A stretch of 64,000 bases of DNA from Mytilus trossulus (lineage: Eukaryota; Mollusca; Bivalvia; Mytilida; Mytilidae): assembly GCF_036588685.1 (NCBI RefSeq), contig NC_086384.1, positions 8,570,195 through 8,634,194 of the forward strand, in the 5' to 3' direction. The notes beneath the pieces were generated by a model that ran no database searches, was not told the origin of the DNA, and was given only the letters and a program-made list of their open reading frames with translations. This document shows positions 1 through 12,348 of the stretch, in pieces. Position 1 is the stretch's first letter; each line of letters opens with the position of its first letter. The translations under genes were made by a program, and so were the position numbers.

Positions 1-95
1 AATTAGACAGCAAACAAAATCACCCAAAGCCGAAAGACATATAGAAATTATCAGATGACTTTCAATAATCAAATGACAATCAAGTATTTCCTTAA

Positions 96-235
96 ACAGT
101 TATCAAAGGTACCAGGATTATAATTTAAAACGTCAGGGGCGCGTTTCGTCTACATAAGTCTATTAGTGACGCTCAGATCAAAATAGGTATAAAGCCAAAC
201 AAGTACAAAGTCGAAGAGAATTGAGGACCCAAAAC
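96..235 (-). mobile_element. Degenerate retrozyme copy, reverse orientation
   Basis: The minus strand reads GAGCGTCACTAATAGACTT, then GTAGACGAAACGCG and GGTACCTTTGATAACT, clearly the ribozyme region of the 355-bp unit. Both G residues of CTGATGA are changed and the GTC cut site is lost, so it is a fossil. It also ends at TTGATAACT, like the others. Confidence 0.65.
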
Positions 236-1824
236 TAAAATATATCGAGCAAATTGCTTAAGTTCATAACAATTTGAAATAACTTAATTGTAGATATAAC
301 TGTCTTTTCATGGACTGACAGTGTTTTGTCTATCCGCTCATAAACATTATTTTGTCTTTTTGAAATAGCAAAAAAAGAAGTACTTCAAAATAACATACTA
401 CGGGGGTTATTCAGTGGTCACCACTTTGATATTATTTTTTAATAGACAGAAAATAAATTACAGTCATTCCTTAAATAGATTTCACAAACTATAAAAGATT
501 TACCATCAATACTACCTTATTTAGCAAACAGATTATTAAGATGGATATATGTGCAACAGGGACGATTTTGCAGATTTGTTAAAGGCACATGCATATAAAT
601 GTGATAGAGTTAACCTGTTATTTGAGAGGAACCCGGTCATCATTTTTCTTCAGTTCGAAAGTACAGGGATGTCAGATGTTTATCCTTGTTCTGTTGGTTT
701 TTTTTTTAAATTTTCGTTGCTACCTACCTAATCAGAATTATAAACTAATGTTTTGAGTACTAATAAAAACATTAAAACTCATCAATGACACCAGCCTTAT
801 AATTTAGTATTCCTGACACGTTTTTATACACAGGACTAATAAATACCAGTGTTGCTGGATTATTACACCTGGAAAGCTACTCAAATATGAAGTTAAAATG
901 TAGATTCAATATGAAGTCATCTATGCCTAACTGTTTTCACTTACCCTGTACAAAGATAATCGTGTAAACCTTTTGACATTGTCCCCTCTAAATCTATATC
1001 TAACTGATTACACTAGTTATCTTTCGTAATTTCATCTCAATAAATTTTGCCGTGAGAAACCACTTTTACTAGATTGATATTTATTGTACCAGTTTATGTA
1101 ACTTATTTTTCCTTACTAAAGAGTTAGTATCCACACTAATGCAACCCCAAAATATATTAATTTGTCTGTCCCAAGTCATTGAGAATCTAGTCAGTAGTTG
1201 TAATTTGATTTTTACAATGAGCTGTTTTATACCACCTCTTCGTTATTGAATGCACCAAGTAGCAAAGCTGCAAAAAGTGCGTGAGAGGAGTTCTATGCCT
1301 ATTTCCAATTCAACAATATCTCTAAATATATCCTGGAGTACACAGGAATACTCTTTTTGATGAAAGCCATTTATTCATGTTGTTATTGTGTTTAGTTTTT
1401 AAATTTTATTTTCAGTCGGAAGAACTCAAATCCCCATGCGAACATTGTCATTACATTGTTCTTACAGAAACAGAATTTCATCTGTCCAATCTTAGTTTGC
1501 AGTATTTACGTGCACTTTTTTGTATTCAGTTAGAAAATATATCGTGAGGGTTATTCAATGAATTGAATAATAACACCTTTGGTACCAAATTTTTCTGGTT
1601 GTCGGAAGGGGCAATTTGCGGAAGATTAAACAATACTGTAAAGTGCATCAACAGTAAAGATGATAGTAGCTATGATTTAAAAAATATAGCATGATTTTGT
1701 CTATATTTAATCTGAATTTTAGTGATATAAAATATTTAAATTATTTTAAGGATATTCCTTTGTTTTTTAAAGAAGTGATAAAGCCCTGGAATGTGACTGG
1801 CGGGGGCCAAAAATCATACAAATC

Positions 1825-2415
1825 GTAAGGGCTCCCCGGAACCCAGTGTCTCGCCTACTTTTTCTGTTAGTCGCAGGCTCAACGAAAAACAAGAAAATTG
1901 ATAAAAAAAAGTTTCTGTAGATACTATCTTTTGATTGTAAGCAGCTTTTGTCCAAATTTGGTAAAAGTCTAGGATAGTTTATGAAAAAAATGAACTGCCG
2001 ATTGTATATCATGTTAACTGGAAGAAAAAAGTCCATCTATAAGAACAATACGGAAAAACAGGATTTATTTTTACAAATTTACTTCTGGATACTATCTAAA
2101 GATCATAAACAAGCTTCTGTCGAGGTTTGGAAGAAATCAATGATAGTTTAAGTTAGTTATTAAAATTTCAAACACTTTAACCACAGAGTGAATGTAATGT
2201 TTCCTTGCAGAAAAATACTAAGTCCATTTAGAAGTAAAATACGGAAAAACAGGATTTCTTTTTACAAATTTTACTTCTGGATACCATTTAATGATCATAA
2301 AAAAGCTTCTGTCCAAGTTTGGTAGCAATCCTGTATAGTTTAAGAAAGTTATCAAAATTTTAAAAACTTTAACCACAGATTGAATATTTGCTGACGCCGA
2401 CGCCGCAAACGATGA
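1825..2415 (+). mobile_element. Satellite-bearing repeat, family 1 (diverged copy)
   Basis: It starts with a damaged form of the hairpin GGGTTCCGCGGAACCC seen in the 25.6 and 48.7 kb copies, then CAGTGTCTCGCCTACTTTT. About three diverged internal units of roughly 130-190 bp follow (AAGTCCAT.., ..AGCTTCTGTC.., ..AACTTTAACCACAGA), and it ends in GACGCCGACGCC. The normal 3' terminus is missing. Confidence 0.6.
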
Positions 2416-2865
2416 CATTTGATGTTGGCGCTCATAGGTAAATAATGATAGAGAAACTATATCAAACTAAATCATAGCAGACAACAAGTAACGGCAATGA
2501 TGCAATGTCAGTAATAATACAGTGCACTCTATAAAGATAATTTTTTTCGAGACAAAACGTTTGATAAACTATGCAAATATATAACTGATATGGGTTAATT
2601 GTGGGACAACATCTGTGTATGTGTAGTGCGCACGATTTAGGTTGTTATTTTGTAATAATTATTTACACAGGTTCTGCTGAAGAGACTAGACCAAGTACGA
2701 ATTCATTTAAATTATTCCTATTTTGTTTTTGTGCATGTTGTATTTGCTCGGCTTTTACAAAGAAGAAAATTGTTTATATAAGACGTTGAAACTCAATTGA
2801 ACATATTTGCACTTCGAATAAGTAATGTTGCAGAGAGTTTTGTTCAATAACATGTTTGCATATGA

Positions 2866-2909
2866 GCGTCACTGATGAGTCTTATATAGACGAAACGCGC
2901 GTCTGGCGT
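2866..2909 (+). ncRNA. Hammerhead ribozyme, copy 1 (type I)
   Basis: Stem I is GCGTCA (2866-2871) with TGGCGT (2904-2909). The core is CTGATGA (2872-2878). Stem II is GTC/GAC (2879-2881, 2889-2891) with a 7-base loop, followed by GAAA (2892-2895). Stem III is ACGC/GCGT (2895-2902) with essentially no loop. The predicted cut follows C2903 (GTC). All invariant core bases are present. Such a minimal stem III often needs a dimeric form to work well. Confidence 0.85.
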
Positions 2910-3220
2910 ACTAAATTATAATCCTGGTACCTTTGATAACTATTTACACCACTGGGTCGATGCCACTGCTGGTGGACGTTTCGTCCCCGAGGGTATCACC
3001 AGCCCAGTAGTCAACACTTCGGTGTTGACATGAATATCAATAATGTGGTCATTTTTATAAATTTCCTGTTTACTAAACTTTGAATTATTCGAAAAACTAA
3101 GGATTTTCTTATTCCAGGCATAGATTACCTTAGCCGTATTTGGCACAATTTTTTGGAATTTTGGATCCTCTATGCTCTTCAACTTTTTACTTGTTTGGCT
3201 TTATAAATATTTTGATATGA

Positions 3221-3264
3221 GCGTCACTGATGAGTCTTATATAGACGAAACGCGCGTCTGGCGT
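3221..3264 (+). ncRNA. Hammerhead ribozyme, copy 2 (type I)
   Basis: Identical in core and stems to the copy 355 bases upstream. CTGATGA is at 3227-3233, GAAA at 3247-3250 and the predicted cut after C3258. The fixed 355-base spacing defines the monomer. Confidence 0.85.
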
Positions 3265-3575
3265 ACTAAATTATAATCCTGGTACATTTGATAACTATTT
3301 ACACCACTGGGTCGATGCCACTGCTGGTGGACGTTTCGTCCCCGAGGGTATCACCAGCCCAGTAGTCAACACTTCGGTGTTGACATGAATATCAATAATG
3401 TGGTCATTTTTATAAATTTCCTGTTTACTAAACTTTGAATTATTCGAAAAACCAAGGATTTTCTTATTTCAGGCATAGATTACCTTAGCCGTATTTGGCA
3501 CATTTTTTTGGAATTTTGGATCCTCTATGCTCTTCAACTTTTTACTTGTTTGGCTTTATAAATATTTTGATATGA

Positions 3576-3619
3576 GCGTCACTGATGAGTCTTATATAGA
3601 CGAAACGCGCGTCTGGCGT
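3576..3619 (+). ncRNA. Hammerhead ribozyme, copy 3 (type I)
   Basis: CTGATGA is at 3582-3588, GAAA at 3602-3605 and the predicted cut after C3613. The element continues only about 39 bases past the cut before host sequence resumes, so this ribozyme sits at the 3' end of the insertion. Confidence 0.85.
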
Positions 3620-5934
3620 ACTAAATTATAATCCTGGTACCTTTGATAACTATTTGCATCTGAATAGAAGGTCTGTGAGGAATCTTCCATCATCAATTTC
3701 TTTTGTATATGAGTTATTTGACGTATTTTGATCATAAGTTTCCCCGGTATTGTGGTGTTTCTTTGCCATTAGAGACCATTAGTTTGATATATTTTGGTGA
3801 ACACCTAAACGTAGCATAATTTTTGCGCTTTCTATTAGATAATATTAATTTCTGATAAATCAGGACTTCAATGAAGGTACAAGTAAACCTCATAAATCAC
3901 CAAACATTAACTGTAGAGTTATTATTATTTGTTGGACATCAATTGTCGTGGATTTCGTCGGAACAGTTGAACTACGAAATTGAATGTTTAACGAATGACA
4001 CGTTTACTTTAGGCTTGTTTGCAGACTTCGGGAAAACACGAAATTAGGTATCCACGAAAACGTACCTACTTTAACTTCTACGAATATTGGAACCCACGAA
4101 AATAAATACATATGCATTGTAAATACAATCTTCTACTTCCAAACATGCATGATAAAATTATTTTTTTACAAACAGAATTCCAAAACCATCCCAGGAAAAA
4201 TATTTCAAAGAAGCTGCTGATGAAAGCTACACAATCTATGGCAACTTGAATATGAGTTCATTCACCATTACAAATAGACAAACGACAAGATACCTAAAAT
4301 GTTTAATGATATTGGCTCAACATTTAGGGTGTATAACAATATACTTCAATGACAGAAAATGTGATATATTATCACCGGATATTAATAGATGTATAAACTT
4401 AACTTCATTCTATGATTTTCTATGATATGGCTCTCTTTGGGACATACAAGACGGTAATATAATAAAGAAAGTTTATTGTTTATGATTAGAACTATTGTAT
4501 GGTAAATTGTTTTTTTGAAAGAAAAGGCATTAAATATCATAGATACGTGGTTACAATCTTGATAATTTTCTAATATGTCTGGCATACTGATTTGCACTGT
4601 GATTTCAGGGCATGTTTAAAAAAGATAATTCAAATATATCTACACGCTTGTTTAATCTTTATGGAATTGTAAGATGTTCATTGCAAAAAAAAGGGGGAAA
4701 AATGAAACTCATCAGTGCTAATCATTGTTCAGGTCGGTACGACATTTCTCTAGTCAAGTTTTAGTGGGAAGAGGTTAATGTCGCCTTGAAACTTCAATCG
4801 AAATCTCTATTGTAATAGTTTTAAATCATATTTAATCGTGAAATACCCAGACCATATGGCTAAGTATTTGTTGCGTCTTATTTCGAAGATGTACATCAAT
4901 TAAGTTACAACTTTACGTCACAAATAACAGAAAAAACATTCACTGTGGAATTATTATGTTTTGTAAGGCACCAATTGCCGTGGATTTCATGGGTACAGTT
5001 AAACCACGCAATTATGTTAAATGAATGATACATTTCCTTCAGGCTTGTATGCAGACTTCTAATAAAAAAACATGAAATTAAATATCAACGAACATGTTAT
5101 TTCTCTAACATCTACAATGATTGGTACACAACGAAATTTGACTCATTAGTAGATGGCATTACACAGTATTTGTTAAAATTTTACCCATTTATTATCAGCC
5201 GTATGAAAATGGACCGCAAGTGGGAGTTCTTGGTGTTGGGGTACAGGAAAAAATCAAATCGTTGTATTATGGATGCAAATATTTGATGCAGGATCAAATG
5301 AAAATCTTAATAAATCTGAAGACAATTACATGCATTGAGAAGAGCCCATAAAATGTGCACCTTTGCTTACATACAAAACATCTCATTTTGACTTTGAACA
5401 TGTCGAAAATCCTGGATAATTTAATCATAATATCTTAACTGGAGGAGAAGCAATTGGAGGCCAAAAGTCTATTGTAAGCACAATATGTCATTAATAACAT
5501 GGACGATGCACTCTTTCATTAATTTCTGAAGACCGTTGAATTCGATAAAAACACCTGGTTATTGATTCACAAGAAGCAAGGATTTGCATTGGAAATACAA
5601 TATTCTAATTCCAAACATGCATGGTAAAATTAATGCTTTTAAATAATTATTCCAAACCCATTCGAGGAAAATATGTGAAAGAGGCTGATAATGAACACTA
5701 CACACACTAATGGTATTGAATTATAGTCCATTCACTTTTACAAATAGACAAAAGATAAGATATCTAAAACGTTTTCTGTTATTAACTCGACATATAGGGT
5801 GTGTAACAATAGACTCCAATTAAAGACATTGTGATATATTAACACAGTATATTAATAGATGTATAAACTTCACTTCAATTCTTTGATATTCTATGGGGTC
5901 TCACTTTGGGACATGCAAGACGGTATTCTAATGC

Positions 5935-6262
5935 AACAGCGTTTGTAACGTTCATTTTGATTGGATAACGTCACTTATTTACATGACATCAATTGACAAT
6001 TGATGCCATGGGACGTACGCGCAAGCGCAGACGGCATATGACAGATTTTAAATAGATGTTTTAACGTTGTTTTCTATCAGTTTCATTAGAATGGAGATAA
6101 CAATATTGAATTTTAAGCTCCGACGGCATCAATTGGGGATTTGATGGTCGCAAATACCCGTTTACTGTCTCCGCTAACGCATCGCCAGTAAACTTAATTT
6201 GCGACCATCAAATCCCCAATTGATGCCGTCGGAGCTTAAAATACAATACAGTTATCTCCTAA
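5935..6262. mobile_element. Foldback element with 46-bp perfect arms
   Basis: Arms 6110-6155 and 6197-6242 are perfect inverted repeats (ATTTTAAGCTCCGACGGCAT.. and its complement) around a 41-base loop. Imperfect pairing extends to 6091 and 6262. The upstream part carries AACGTCAC and CG-rich sequence. Copy B goes straight from GACGG to AAGAAAGTTTATTG, so the whole stretch of about 330 bases is an insertion. Confidence 0.65.
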
Positions 6263-6403
6263 ATATGATGAAGAAAGTTTATTGTTTCTAATTGGAACTA
6301 TTGTATGGTAAATTTCGAATGAAAAGGCATTTAAAATATCTAAGAAACGTCATCAAAATCTTGATAATTTACTGATATATCTGGCATACTGATTTCCAAA
6401 ATG

Positions 6404-6405
<2 letters not shown>

Positions 6406-6434
<29 letters not shown>
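6406..6434. repeat. Poly-T tract
   Basis: About 29 uninterrupted T residues. Probable length variation; no associated gene. Confidence 0.8.
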
Positions 6435-6436
<2 letters not shown>

Positions 6437-7675
6437 CTTTATTGAATTTGAAGAGGTAAAATTAAATCGTGTCAGTGCTGAGCATCAATCAGGTCTGTAG
6501 ACGAGATTTCCCTGAGCAGGATTTTGTGGAAAGAGGGATTGGTTCATGACGCCTTGAAACATCAGTCGCAGTTAAAGACTACAACAATGTATAAAGTGAT
6601 ATATTAAAGAGGCTCGAGGGTATACAAATTTCAGAAAAATATTAAACAGTTAGTTTCCATTAAATTTTTTATCTATTACCTTTATTATGTGTTACCTTAT
6701 CATATGGTACTAAAATAACTTTAAAAAAAGTCAATTTGTGTTTGCCCAAGAAGACTTTTAAAATGTATATATCACTGAAAAAGCTCTAAATTGTTTCCCT
6801 TTGGTGCAAAAATGCCATTTTTTTTTTGCATTAATATTGAAATATCTTTTTAAACTCATCAGTGACCTATATTTTACCTATATTTTTTATTATTAATTTC
6901 AAAGAAGCTGCACGTAAACTTATCTTTTATAAAATTTGAGCGATTTCTGTAATTTAGTTCTTTTTTTCATTTCGATATTACATTTTTTCTCCTATTAGTT
7001 CAACAGAAACAAAAGTATGGTTCTATCGAGAAGGTGGATTGTGAGCGTGAATAAACGGTTACCCCATCTTTTTATTTTATTTTTATTCTAAGTATAAGAT
7101 AAAGTTCATTTGACGAAAAATATAGCGAAATCCTATATTGAAATAAAATTTTGATTTAGATCCGCGAGCCACCTTAAGTGTGAGTCTTGTATACTGTCAA
7201 AGGCTTCCAAAAAAGTAAATCGGTTCAAATATATGAATGTATATTATTTAAAGATACTGACTAATCGAAAATGTAAAAGTTTAAAGATTTTTAACTAGTT
7301 GATATCCATATCAAACATATACCACACTATATTTCATATGCTATTTTGAGTATATGAATGAATGCCATCCGACCTCTTTACGGCTGTATGAAACTTATCC
7401 CATTGTTAATGATTGTTTGAGATTAATGATTTGGTCTTTTTTCATTTAATAAAAACCAAGAATATACACCGTGTATCAACACGTTGCTTTATCTTCAAAA
7501 GTTCTCAGACGAGTTCCTTGTGCATGTCATAAACGTATTTGAGACTATAAATATTTTATTGTTACCAATCTTAACTAAAGCTGAGCACCATATAACTTTT
7601 TTTGAATTTTGTAAAAGTTTGGGAAATAATCAGTCAGTGGTTATCGTTTGTTGGTATAATTTAAAGCACTTGAGA

Positions 7676-7845
7676 TCACCCCTAGGTTTTGGTGGGGTTC
7701 GTGTTGTTTATTCTTTAGTTTTCTATGTTGTGTCATGTGTACTATTGTTTTTCTGTTTGTCTTTTTCATTTTTAGCCATGGCGTTGTCAGTTTGTTTTAG
7801 ATTTATGAGTTTGACTGTCCCTTTGGTATCTTTCGTCCCTCTTTA
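7676..7845 (+). repeat. Dispersed repeat M4
   Basis: GGTTTTGGTGGGGTTCGTGT to GGTATCTTTCGTCCCTCTTT. It supplies most of a chance 120-codon frame at 7484-7846. Copies: 43285-43440 (plus), 36605-36770 and 36855-37065 (minus). Confidence 0.65.
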
Positions 7846-8149
7846 AAGGTGTTTCTCGTTTCTCGTTTTTTGTTTTGTATATAAATCATACTATTGTTCT
7901 GACTGTTTAAAATTGTTTACACTAGTAGTGTTGTGGTCCTTTATAGCTCGCTGTGCTGTGTGAGTCTAGTCTGCGTGTCGAACACCGTACTTGTTAATTA
8001 TTTATACATTGGCTGCAGAGCTGTCTCAATGGCACTTATATCACATCTTTTTATTTATACAGAACACTCTCTGATCAAACCTTCGTGGTGGCATTGTATT
8101 GGGTTGATTAGTATTTATCAGTTAAAAGTACTCGAAATTACTTGAGAAA

Positions 8150-9420
8150 CTTTTTATTTACATCATGCACCAACAGGAACAACCCTTCATCGGTTAAATT
8201 TCCATATTCAGTGCTAGAACTTAGCTAACACAAACATTTTGATGTTTGTACCACTTAAAATATTCCAATTGAAATCAACAATGATTTGTATTCATAATTC
8301 GCTACTAGCGACTGTTCAGAAGATTGAACGATGCTGACAACTGTATGCAGACATAAGAATAATAGAACAATGATTAAGAAAATAAGACATGTCTCTTTTA
8401 CGAAAACAATAATAGAAACCGAATTACAGATTAATAATAATGCATAAATTTATACATTTTGTTCTATTGTCAGCAGTCTGATTGGCAATTACACCAGATA
8501 TTGTTATTAGTTGATTTGTTTGAATATTTGACATTGCATGACATTTTCATCGCGCTTGCCAAAACGACCTTTGTGAGACTTTACTTAAACTTCAATTGCA
8601 AAGCTCTGATTTCGTGCCCGGCTAAAGGTTTTGTCCTTCCTTTTTTCATTTATAAGCTCTTATTCTTTTAATACGTTTCGTATTTTAAAATATTTTGTTC
8701 TTGGGAATAACTGATGAGACATTTGTTGTCGTAATGCGCATCCGGTGATGAAATAGTTTCCGTTTATGTTTTTGCACGTTGAACACGATTTGATAGTCTC
8801 CTAGATCTCTGAACAGAAAATTTTGTACAAATTAAACATGTAAAACTTCATATTTTATTCTAATCTGACAATAAAGACTATATAGAGCATTAGGTAACAT
8901 TGTCTAGGATTTACTCCCGACAAACATACAGTTGAATGCATGGTTGATCAATTCTTAGATTATAACAGAAATGTTCGGAATATTAATTTGATAGAGCTCA
9001 TTATCTAAATCTTTCATGTGATGACATAGAGACATGGCAATCAAACGATGAAATATATAATAGCACAACAATGAAATAGAATAAATAAAAAAAAATGATT
9101 GAAAATAAATAGTTCTTTAATGATTTGCATTCTACTAGTAGGATGTGACTGATCTAATTTTAGGAATTTGTCCTTGATTTATTATCTTGATAAAGAGTAT
9201 GTTAATGTAACAACCTTTATGGATTTCATTAAGGTATATGTCAGCGTGATAAACATATATGGAATAAAGGGGTTTCTTAGAAAGCTGAAATTGAAGAATG
9301 TTTGTTGTTAGAATTATCTTAATTGAACACAGCTATTGGCGTTTAGAGTTAGTGGTTGACTTACAAACGTCACTTTAAAGTCATTCGGACTTTTCTACAG
9401 CTGATGGTTTAATCTTCCAT
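8150..9420. other. Intergenic stretch, nothing recognised
   Basis: AT-rich DNA without splice-bordered coding frames, TIRs or repeats that I could match elsewhere in the window. Short ORFs here look random. Confidence 0.5.
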
Positions 9421-9639
9421 TTGAATTCTAAAACACAGTTGTTTGAGTACGTATGATCTGAATGAAACACATTTGCATCGGGGTTTTGATGCATAAAGTC
9501 AAATGTTTTGTTTTAATCAGTTTGTGGATTAATCGACAAGTAGACACTTTAATCGGATGCACCTTATTGATATGTGGTATATCAAGTTTTATCATATACT
9601 TAGCATTAATATGATAGCTTTTGCATATGTGTAACGAAC

Positions 9640-10262
9640 GGAAGTACACAAGCCATAATTTCCCAACCAGGCTGATAACCCATATCAGCCCGGTCTGATA
9701 ACCCATATCAGGGGCGTCTCGTGCAAAAACCCATAACAGTGCTTCTCGTGCAAGTTACTTCCGGTGTTTCCGGTATCGGTTGTTTATTTTTCCATTGTGA
9801 CGTCAGATATTGATGACGTCAAAATTAACGGGAACTTTTGTGGGGATAGTTTAGTACTGGCTAACAAATGCCATTGGCAATTATGAATCATTTTATAGTG
9901 CAACAAACATGGAGTAATAATGATCATGAAACTCTTCCAAATATTCAATGTTTCAAACTGCCTCTATAGGAAATGTTATCATACAATGTACATATATATG
10001 GAGGTAGTGATGCTGTTAGTTGACAATTATAGTATATTGAATTTATAACTTAACTTCTTAATAAAGTTTTTGACTGTTTTAGTTGTTCCATTTGGGTTTT
10101 TTTCCTTATATAAAACTATTGTCGGAAGTATATGATAAAGCGATTAATACATGGCCTTTTCCATATCAGCCTGGGTATCATCCCTCGACCCATATCAGCG
10201 CCTCGACTCCGTCTCGGGCTGATATGGGGGTCTCGGGATGATACCCAGGCTGATATGGCAAA
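9640..10262. repeat. CG-rich foldback region
   Basis: CCATATCAGCCTGGGTATCA (10161) pairs with its complement at 10235-10258, flanked by ATTAATAC and GTATTAAT. A related cluster (CCATATCAGCCCGG, CCCATATCAGGGG) lies at 9680-9712, and a pair of GACGTCA motifs at 9801-9825. The two halves may be one 600-bp element. No gene is seen. Confidence 0.5.
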
Positions 10263-10404
10263 GTATTAATCTCTATATAAAGTTGTTCTTTCACTTGAAG
10301 AGTTCTCTGTATAACATAAATATAAATATAAATGATCAAAATATATGTTGACCAGTGTTAGGAACATTATCTGAATACGACCATATCTGCATTATACATC
10401 TAGT

Positions 10405-10622
10405 TTTTTTTTCTCGAAAAACTAAGGATTTCCTTATCCAAGGCATAGATTACCTTAGCTGTATTTGGCACAACTTTTTGGAAGTTTGATCCTCAATGCT
10501 TTTCATTGTTGTACATGTTTGGCTTTATAAATATTTTTATATGAGCGTCACTGATGAGTCTTATGTAGACGAAACGCACGTCTGGCGTACTAAATTACAA
10601 TCTTGGTACCTTTGATAACTAT
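10405..10622 (+). mobile_element. Partial retrozyme copy with intact hammerhead
   Basis: A 5'-truncated monomer matches the last half of the 355-bp unit (from CGAAAAACTAAGG) through the ribozyme to TTGATAACTATT. The hammerhead at 10545-10588 keeps CTGATGA, GTC/GAC, GAAA and the GTC cut site after 10582. Stem III is ACGCACGT, with one change from the array copies that removes the innermost pair. Confidence 0.75.
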
Positions 10623-10624
10623 TG

Positions 10625-10845
10625 TTTATGTGTTACATATTTGTTTTTCGTTCATTTTCTCATATAAATAAGGCCGTTAGTTTTCTCGTTTTAATTGTTT
10701 TACATGGTCTTATCGGGGCCTTTTAAAGCTGACTATGCTTCTCCTTGTTGAAGGCCGTACGGTGACCTATAGTTGTTAATGTCTGTGTCATTTTGGTCTC
10801 CTTGTGAACAGTTGTCTCATTGGCAATCATACCACATTTTTTTTA
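10625..10845 (+). repeat. Dispersed repeat M2, 3' part
   Basis: GTGTTACATATTTGTTTTTC through GAAGGCCGTACGGTGACCTA to GGCAATCATACCACATTTTT. It follows directly on the partial retrozyme, so one probably landed at the edge of the other. Confidence 0.55.
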
Positions 10846-11864
10846 TATACCCAATGAATGAATTTATTTGCTCATCTGAAATGTGGTTTGTCAGCCTGTT
10901 TCTAGTCGGAGGCGGTATTAGTACACCCGTTGTATACAATCATATTATTGGATTTGGAAGCTGAAAAAATACACATTTCTATAAGATTCGTCAAGTATGA
11001 AGAATTATCCATTTAGTCAATATTATAACAGTCGCATAACTGTGTTCTCATTTGTGCATTAAATTCTACCTACAATAAGATGAAATTTCTAATATTGAAT
11101 AAAAATAAAACAATAAAAATATAGAAAATTTAATAATTTTATTTGACCTTAGGAATTCACATTACAGCTGATTCAAATAAAGAAAAAAAGTATTTAACAT
11201 TCATATCTTGCACCGAATAACTGTCATTCGTTTGGTTTGCCTTTTATATTTGATCCATCATGATTTCTAATCAAATAAAAAAAAATCCAAAAAATTCTAG
11301 ATCTTACATTTTATCTTGAAAGCTTGATTTATACTATTGTAAGAGCAGTGTGTCACACTGGGAATACCTAAGTAAGCACATTAAAGAGTTACGTAACAAT
11401 TCAAGGATCTGTTACTGGAAGTAATAAAGTTTCAACCTTGGCCCTTTTGTGTTTTAAAAAAAACAGGAAAATTATTCAAAACGATGGTGAGAACAAAAGA
11501 GTCGAATATTGCTCTAAATATTTATTTAAATTAAGACAGATGATAAGTATGCAGCAAGTAGATAGCAAACAAAATTACCCAAAACCGAACATTGCCGAAA
11601 GACATATATAAGTCATCAGATGACTTTCAATATGCAAATAATAAAGAAACAAAAGCTGAACTCAAAAGTCTCTAAATATCCTCAGCAAAATCTCAGTTAA
11701 AAGCAATTTGGAATACATTAAATAAACTATCTCACAAAAAAAATGGTATCATCAATTTTACACAATACTAAGATGGATGTATGTGCATCAGATATGCTTT
11801 TGCAGTTTTGGTATTGAAACATTGATATGTATTTGATAGAATTATTTTTTTATGTGAAAAGAGC

Positions 11865-11995
11865 TTGTTGTTCGGTGTGAGCCAAGGCTCCGTGTTGAAG
11901 GCCGTACTTTAACCTATAATGGTTTAATTTTTAAATTGTTATTTGGATGGAGAGTTGTCTCATTGGCACTCACACCACATCTTCCTATATCTATT
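11865..11995 (+). repeat. Dispersed repeat M1, partial copy
   Basis: The 3' half of M1 (GCTTGTTGTTCGGTGTGAGC to CACATCTTCCTATATCT) is almost identical to the full copies. Confidence 0.65.
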
Positions 11996-12348
11996 GGACA
12001 TCCCTTTTCTTTAATTCGAAAGTATACGGACCGTCATAAGTTTGTCATTGTACTGTTTTTTCTTTAAATTGTTGTTCATACCTACATATAGCTAATTAGA
12101 ATTAAAAACGAATGTTTTTGAGTACTAATAAAACATTTAAACTCATCAATGACACCAGGCTTATAATTGAGTATTCCTGAAACGTTTTTCTATAAAAGTC
12201 TAATAATTACCAGTGGTGTTCGAATATTACACGTGAAAAGATATACACATATGAAGTTAAAATGTAAAGATTGAAAATCTGAAGTCCTTTATACCTTAGT
12301 GTTTTCATTTACAATGTACAAAGATGATTGTCATTGGGAATCTAGTTA

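Larger units (their letters stand above)
2862..3652 (+). mobile_element. Retrozyme: tandem 355-bp repeats with hammerhead ribozymes
   Basis: Two complete 355-bp monomers (2904-3258 and 3259-3613, counted from ribozyme cleavage site to cleavage site) are flanked by partial units at both ends. The monomers differ at only a few positions. Each junction contains a type I hammerhead. The array is bounded by 7-bp direct repeats TTTGCAT (2855-2861 and 3653-3659), and the paralogous locus near 16525-16550 lacks it, so it is an insertion. No protein is encoded; the 80-codon minus-strand frame across it is incidental. Small non-coding retrotransposon-like elements of this design (retrozymes) are known from plants and animals, including bivalves. 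They make circular RNAs and need proteins supplied in trans. Confidence 0.85.
3870..6560. repeat. Tandem ~1-kb duplication inside copy A
   Basis: Two units (about 3880-4780 and 4910-6550) share sequence such as CATTAACTGTAGAGTTATTA with its counterpart at 4938, AATGACA..TTTACTT..AGGCTTGT, and GATGTATAAACTT..TTCATTC. Copy B repeats the pattern (about 16860-18790 and 18930-20340), so this smaller duplication came first. It is non-coding. Confidence 0.6.
1..7575. repeat. Segmental duplication, copy A
   Basis: This stretch matches 11560-21425 in order and orientation. Examples are 1-70 with 11565-11640, 760-960 with 12110-12320, 1170-1680 with 13340-13800, 2440-2860 with 16010-16540, 3660-6560 with 16540-20340, and 7480-7570 with 21325-21415. 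Identity is roughly 80-90% by eye, broken by separate insertions. I see no protein gene in it. Between the named repeats it is plain AT-rich DNA. Confidence 0.7.

Noticed and set aside
2940-3182. 80-codon minus-strand ORF
   Set aside because: It lies antisense across the retrozyme unit. The repeat explains the frame, and there is no conserved domain.
7484-7846. 120-codon plus-strand ORF with hydrophobic C-terminus
   Set aside because: Most of it is the dispersed repeat M4, found in both orientations elsewhere in the window. It has no splice or family support.
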